Below, one piece after another: positions 58,810 through 64,000 of a DNA stretch of 64,000 nt. Source of the DNA: Phoronis australis (taxonomy: Eukaryota; Phoronida; Phoronidae); NCBI GenBank assembly GCA_002633005.1, contig NMRA01000025.1, positions 212,133 through 276,132 of the forward strand, in the 5' to 3' direction. The notes beneath the pieces were generated by a model. That model was not told where the DNA came from. It did not search any database and worked only from the letters and a program-made list of their open reading frames with translations. The position numbers were made by a program, and so were the translations under genes. The number at the start of each line of letters is the position of its first letter. Positions within the stretch are counted from its first letter, which is position 1.

Positions 58810-61800
58810 CTGCATGAGAGAATGAACTTATGCAGAAAAAGACAAATGCTGAAATGTGTATACAAATCTAACATTTAAAGCAACAAAATCTGCTTTAATA
58901 TAGTTAAATTATGGGACATCAAGATTTGTACATCACTTGTGAACTGGTTGCTTTAACTTGCATGTAAGTTAAGAGAAAGAATTTTGTACGATTGTATTTA
59001 ATTTTCAAAAGATACAACAACAGTTTTTTAACTAAAAGACAAAAAATAATTTCTGCCAGGTACAATGTCATCAACAAAGTGTTGTTGCAGAATCTAGTAT
59101 GAGTGAACGAATGAACAAATTTATCCAGCTTCAATGTGGCTTGCTTCACCGCAAGCAGCCTAAAATAACTAATAGCATAAGTGACACTTTCTCTTGGTCT
59201 CGATAACACGCCCGTTTATTTACATGTAAAAATTCACAGTTATGTCAGGGCTGTTCCAGCAAAATCTGTATGGGAGGGGGGGGAAGGCACTTTTATTTCA
59301 TACCCACCGCCCGTATTTTTCATTTATTTCTCCAACCCATGACCCATAATTTTTTAATTATTTTTAATAGGTTAAAATATAAAATCCAACACTTGCAAAC
59401 AAATTGCCTCCAGGAGGACCTATTAAGAACTTATATGACTGACAGACAAGAACTAGTTGTCTTGTCCAATATTGTCAAAAACTAAAGTAGCCTGTGAGCA
59501 ATACTTTTGGCAGCCACCAGGTGTCTCTGTTCACCATGTGTCTATAATTTCAATGAACATTTTTTTCATTTATAAGGATCTATGAATCTCAAACTGTCTC
59601 CACGAACTCTTCTACACTTCTATGTCAAGTGAATATTGGAACTTGTTTATCTTACTCCTCATACTTTTTATTTAAAAATCATCAATTTTCTTATATGTGT
59701 TAACACCAGTTCAGTGTTGCATAACTTTTCAATTCAATAGGACTGCAGACAAACAGTTGGCTCAAATCGAGTTGCCCATGACTTGATTAATGGCTTAGTG
59801 AACATATTGCACTCTGTTCACTGGCAATATGGGCTTTTTTGTATTTGGATAAGTTAGGACAATTGCATTTATTTTTGAGTTTTTACCCTGAAGTAACCAA
59901 CCTATCAACATTAACAGGTCAAAAAATACCACCCATTTTTAATGCATCACTTATTACAGGAACGACCACCCATAATTTGAGTTTTTTTCTGAATACCACC
60001 ACCCATGAATTTTTATTTCTACTGCCGTCCCCCCCTCCCACACGGATTTTACTGGAACAGCCCTCATCAGTTTTAAGCTGCTGTTTTCGCTTAATGCGTC
60101 ACCCAAAAGCTGAATCTGTCCTGACATTTGCATGAAAAATTAGTCACATCAGTCGCCACAAAAGGAAAAATCTTGCGAAAAACAGTATAACTTCACATAT
60201 AGGTATGTACAAGGAGAGGCGAATGATACAGTAAAAACCATTTACAGTAAAAATTCTCCAATTTGGCACAGTCTCTTGAATTTGGGACATAGAAATTCAC
60301 GCAAAAATTGGATTTTGGAACAAGGGTGGTTTTGGCATTCACCATACTTCAGACAGTGTTTTCAATTTACAGAGTCTGAAAATGGACTTGAAAGTAAATT
60401 TGTTTTACCAACACAAAATTGCGTAAGTTGATCGCTTTTAACTATCATTAAAAGAACACTGTTTTATGACCAAACCTTATGTCTCGTGATTCACCATGTG
60501 TGGTTAAAACAATCGGTACCGATCACAGATCTTATCATCGACTTAACTGTTGCAATTGCTTGTGATTACACTTTCAATTCACACAAAGTTGGCAATGTTT
60601 ACGACTGGTGCTGATATATACAAAGTATAACTGCAAAATTGAAACATGTATTGTCTGTATGCTACCAATTCGATTCCATGGGTAATTTTGATGGACAAGT
60701 GAAATTATTTTTCTCGTTTTTTTCATAAACAATACGTAGCATCAAATTAATGTTTTAACAAGTTCTGCACCATAATTACAATAAGAAAATATTTTGAAAA
60801 ACTGCGGACATTCACAACAACGTTAAAGAACCGTGGAAATTAATGAAAGGGTAATAATATTTTGGCAATTACTTTTGTTCGAAATCGGTGATATTTTGCC
60901 ATATGTATTTAGGACACCATGACACTGACCTGCTATTGCCCCAGCCATGGAGGCAATCGTGTCTGTATCTCCACCAAGTGAGATGGCATAACCAATGGTT
61001 CGCTCAAATGGACTAGTCAACTGAAACAGAGCAAGGGAATTACCAACGACCTGGTAACTTATTTAAAAAACTTCCGAAAACTTTCCCAACTCTGCAAACC
61101 ATCCAAATGACTTTATGCCTGAGAATATCTGGATTCCAAACCATAGACAGACATCCACACCTGAACCACTGAATCAAGCAATGGACAGCAAAATCAAGAC
61201 TTTTAAACACAGAATCATTCGTCTGAACATTAAAAAATTCTTCTGAACACTAAGAGTCTATTTCATCTGGAACACTTCGAGCATTTCCATAGCCTCAAAC
61301 TAATTCTTCGAAGGTGTTTCATATCTGCACATGTGTGACCTTCAATCTTAACCTGCAAGTCATGTGACTCTCAAAATGGAGAATGCTGTAGAATGTGTCA
61401 GCGTATCCCTATGAGAACACCAGGAGACAAACTAGGGATTGAATTTTGGAAATTTGGAAATGAATTTTGATGTGTACTAGGCTGATGCCATGATTTTAAC
61501 CCTTTCTTGACCAAATCCCTAGCTACTGTGATTGAAGATCACTCATGTGCAGATTTGAAACACATCCGAGGGAATGCTTGAAGCAACAAAAATATCTGAT
61601 GTGTTCCTCATGAGTCAACCACACAATGTTCGCTGCATTTGAAATGCAGATTCTCCACTTGGCACCTGAAATAGATTATTTAAGTGTGGCAAATAGTTCA
61701 GTGCTTGAAAAGTATACTCATCTGATATCAGATATCAGATAGTTCACACATAGATAGTTTAAACAGTACTGTTAGACACACAGAAATATGACCACATAAC

Positions 61801-62577
61801 TAGTAATTAACAATTGATGGGAAACTTTAAAATTTATGATTCATGGCCGATTTTGGATCGGTTTTGAGTCACATTGTCACTAAACACTGACAAGGATGTT
61901 TACTGAGAGGCAATGAGACCGGATCAAAAGACAGACACTATATTTCTCTGGCAAATAACAGAGGAAACTGTCTTATGCTATGAGACCATGACGTGCAGCA
62001 TGCAATTGAGTTTTCGGCAATACCAGAAGAAAAATTGCATGCGGCTGAGGAAATTTCGCCTCAAGTGATTTCTTTTACATTTTAGCAAGACCACAGAACC
62101 AATTTTAATGGTCTGGAATCAGTTAAATTTAGGTTTGTTTCTTTAGTGACTAAGTACCAACATAGAAAATTTCATTCGATTTGAAAATATTGATGAGCGA
62201 ACAAAAGTCACATGCATACACGCCATGAAGTTATTGGCAGATTAACTTTGTGGGACAGATTGACAAATACGTAATTGGTGTTCGTTTATGGGAATAAATG
62301 CTACCAAATGTTCATCATTTTTGTTAATTAGTATTCAAAATTTCTCACTTTGGGGCTAACCATAGCAAGCATGCCAATGGTCTTAACCAAAAAGTTGAAT
62401 TTCCGCATGAAGAGTAAATGCAGCTAGGAAAGTTGCTAATGAAATCAGTTGGAAAAAATAAGATTAAATTTCACCAATCAGTAGAACTCACCAACTCCAT
62501 GTCTTCAACGGGATGCGTTGATCGCAAGAATGCATAGATGGCAGTAGGGACAGAACCGATTGCAGAAATGTAATTGC
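58688..62577 (-). CDS. ADPRS: ADPRS/ARH3-like ADP-ribosyl hydrolase, 3' part (last three coding exons)
   Basis: Exons 62577-62492, 61020-60930 and 58809-58688 join in matching phases to give the C-terminal 99 residues. ARH3 removes O-linked (serine) ADP-ribose and cleaves poly(ADP-ribose) using two Mg ions; the human enzyme works in nucleus, cytosol and mitochondria. Seen here are GSVPTAIYAFLR, AISLGGDTDTIASMAGAIAG and a final EW...CEG segment, all in the order found in human ARH3. GGDTDT carries the two Asp and the Thr that bind metal at the C-terminal side of the active site. The N-terminal two thirds lie beyond the right edge, since no further exon is visible up to 64000. The match to ARH3 over ARH1 rests on these motifs, by memory. 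Confidence 0.88.
59248..60063. mobile_element. PIF/Harbinger-like non-autonomous DNA transposon
   Basis: The left end begins GGGCTGTTCCAGCAAAATC. The right end is its inverse (reverse complement GGGCTGTTCCAGTAAAATC), and the match continues through GTGTGGGAGGGGGGG to about 35 bp. TCA directly flanks both ends (59245-59247 and 60064-60066), a 3-bp target duplication of the TNA type used by Harbinger transposases. The 816-bp interior has no transposase. It sits in the last ADPRS intron. Confidence 0.85.
60757..60903 (+). repeat. Dispersed repeat pair member (partner 34853-34996)
   Basis: Shared blocks are given at the partner. This copy ends 27 bp from the splice donor of the GGDTDT exon. Confidence 0.6.
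60930..61020 (-). CDS. ADPRS: ADPRS exon (second last): GGDTDT metal-binding motif
   Basis: A 91-bp exon between a CTGTTTCAG acceptor and a GTCAGT donor reads LTSPFERTIGYAISLGGDTD and then TIASMAGAIAG. The Asp-Thr-Asp-Thr residues match the di-Mg ligands at the C-terminal metal site of human ARH3 (Asp314, Asp316, Thr317). All are intact. A decayed copy of this exon is found 1.8 kb upstream. Confidence 0.92.
61021..62491 (-). other. ADPRS intron
   Basis: About 1.5 kb, no repeat recognised. A small ATATCAG duplication lies near 61723-61740. No additional exon was seen. Confidence 0.5.
62492..62577 (-). CDS. ADPRS: ADPRS exon (third last): SVPTAIY segment
   Basis: An 86-bp exon between a CTTCCCAG acceptor and a GTGAGT donor reads (G)NYISAIGSVPTAIYAFLR followed by STHPVEDMEL. 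It corresponds to the human ARH3 segment around ESVPTAIYCFLR, a helix that packs next to the active site. The first codon is completed by a G from an upstream exon outside the window or not found. Confidence 0.88.
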
Positions 62578-62732
62578 CTGGGAAGTTAAAGACAGGATAT
62601 GAGACAATGACAGGATACCTTCATGATTCCATAAATTCTCATCTACGTGAAATTAGGAAGAACAAACTAAGATTCCACGACAACCTTGATCAATCATTGC
62701 CTAATAAAATTAAATCCAATGATGAATAAAAC

Positions 62733-62835
62733 CTGGAGACAGAGGTAAAACTAAAGGCAATATAGGGGAAATGGTGTACGTGTCACCCCCAAGTGGGATG
62801 GCATGACCAATGATCCTCTCAAATGTACTAGTCAG
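62733..62835 (-). pseudogene. Decayed duplicate of the ADPRS GGDTDT exon
   Basis: The minus strand reads LTSTFERIIGHAIPLGGDTY followed by TIS, clearly similar to the intact exon at 60930-61020. About 60 nucleotides align with few changes, and the flanking intron CTTGCTC...TTCA also aligns. The acceptor AG is changed to AA and the second Asp of GGDTDT is Tyr. After the motif the sequence no longer matches. It lies upstream of the 62492-62577 exon, out of gene order, so it derives from a partial tandem duplication. Confidence 0.85.
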
Positions 62836-63456
62836 TTGAATAGGAGCAAGGAAGTAAGGAAATGCTTCAGTGAGGGCTGATGTCCCTATACCCAGAATAT
62901 GCAAGGCCAACGAGATTGCCATTATGTTGAAATTATACAAAAATTTTAAAATGGTCTCAACATGAACATGGAACACATGAATTATTATACTTGATTTCCA
63001 TTTCCAATCCCCTTATTTTTCATTTCATCTGCCTTTTATCAAATTTACCCATGCCTGTCTGTAACGATCATTGTCTTTTCTCATACGTCAGAAGAGCCGC
63101 ATACCAGCTCAGAAGCAACGGATAATATATATTTTATACTGCTCGTGACATTTGGTGAGTAAAGGTGCCCTTTGCACCCTATTCTATTTGATCCAGTGGT
63201 AAGAGATGACAAGCAGTAATAAGTGCAGACAGACGATGAATCACAGACAAGACACCTTAAACATAAGTCTTACTCAAAGATATTTTCAATGAGGGATTGT
63301 TCATAATTGTAGTATTTTAAGGCTGTTTACAGAACATTGTTTTCAGCCAATCATTATTCATGATTATCAGCATTTTCAAAAGCAAACTAAGTGAGAAGGG
63401 GTTACACGCCCATGTACACAAAAAACATCAGTGGAAATCATCAACAGAAAGACTGT
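62836..63456. other. Upstream flank of visible ADPRS exons, no exon seen
   Basis: No further ADPRS exon could be recognised on the minus strand. The rest of the gene, including the N-terminal metal-binding motifs, must lie past the window edge or beyond the repeat at 63457. Confidence 0.5.
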
Positions 63457-63845
63457 ACAAGAGCAACGCAGAGCGTTGAAATGCGCCCACAATTGCACCG
63501 CATACGGTATCCTTCTAGGGTTGTTTATTGGTACCACAAAGTGGCCAGTAGAGAGCATATATGTAGTATGTTGTACTTAGCAAAATGGAAAGGCATGGTC
63601 ATTGTCTCCTCAATAGGCTAGGGGCAAAATGTGAGTAATCTTCATAATACAAGCACATCCTATACACCAGTTGCTTAAAGCACCACAGAAACATAGAATA
63701 AAAACAAATTTACCAACATACGAGATTAGCATAGCATTAGAATGCCAGAAACAAATTTCTACTTGGAACTTTTCCTTCATAGTCACGAAGTAACACAAAG
63801 TATACACCTGAAGACCTATGAAAATACAGAGGTCAATGTAAAATA
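63457..63845. repeat. Dispersed repeat R3, copy 2
   Basis: It matches 46848-47221 from ACAAGAGCAACGC to CAGAGGTCAATG and beyond, with one extra segment of about 20 bases near 63560 and single-base indels that break the open frame seen in copy 1. High identity suggests recent activity. Confidence 0.9.
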
Positions 63846-64000
63846 CTATAAATTGCCACTAGAGGCAAATACTAAAATTGCCACTAGAGGCATACCGGTA
63901 GTCAGAATCATCCTAAAGTCGTCATCGTCCGTTGTCAACATCACATCAATACACTTGCTAAATTTAGTAAAGATCCTGCAAACGGTTTGGGAGATACAAC
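63846..64000. repeat. Short direct duplication and unclassified right edge
   Basis: AAATTGCCACTAGAGGCA occurs twice (about 63850-63892). The remainder up to the edge was not identified. Confidence 0.6.

Noticed and set aside
60512-60523. Perfect palindrome ATCGGTACCGAT
   Set aside because: Single 12-bp palindrome in an intron with no other support; expected by chance at this window size.

Overview
The window is eukaryotic genomic DNA. It is AT-rich, genes are split by GT-AG introns, most of the sequence is non-coding, and it holds many diverged dispersed repeats and short non-autonomous DNA transposons. There are no operons, rRNA, tRNA or CRISPR arrays that I can see. Gene content (an FGFRL1-type receptor with three Ig domains and no kinase, next to an ARH3-type ADP-ribosyl hydrolase) and repeat style suggest an invertebrate deuterostome, most likely an echinoderm. 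This is inference; no species-diagnostic marker was found.

Two genes can be supported, both on the minus strand. (1) 942-11613: a complete FGFRL1 coding region in seven exons. I rebuilt it from splice sites and matching intron phases into a 588-residue protein: signal peptide, Ig1, short linker, Ig2, Ig3 split over two exons, one transmembrane helix and a long kinase-less cytoplasmic tail rich in Tyr and His. (2) 58688-62577: the last three coding exons of an ADPRS (ARH3)-like ADP-ribosyl hydrolase, including the GGDTDT metal-binding motif. Its 5' part lies beyond the right edge. A decayed copy of its catalytic exon sits at about 62733-62835, in a position that implies a partial tandem duplication.

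The 47 kb between the genes holds no convincing conserved protein. It contains a high-copy AT-rich repeat family (23.96-24.40, 28.14-28.59, 55.44-55.91 kb plus fragments), a 330-bp repeat pair (9.6 and 41.6 kb), a nested pair of terminal-inverted-repeat elements (49.9-53.4 kb), a tandem duplication (37.5-38.1 kb), a Harbinger-like element with a TCA target duplication (59.2-60.1 kb, in the ADPRS 3' intron), and a 255-bp near-identical direct repeat abutting an N base (46.6-47.5 kb) that looks like an assembly or haplotype junction. Several blocks rich in homeodomain, Runx and TALE-type sites (about 7.0, 12.6, 21.6, 45.6 and 54.5 kb) are candidate cis-regulatory elements.

The two genes have no evident functional link: one is a cell-surface FGF/heparan-sulfate binding receptor or adhesion molecule, the other an enzyme that removes ADP-ribose. 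No new multi-gene system was found. The most interesting signals are the receptor tail (an ITAM-like Tyr pair and a His-rich stretch), the split Ig3 exon, and the ADPRS exon duplication.
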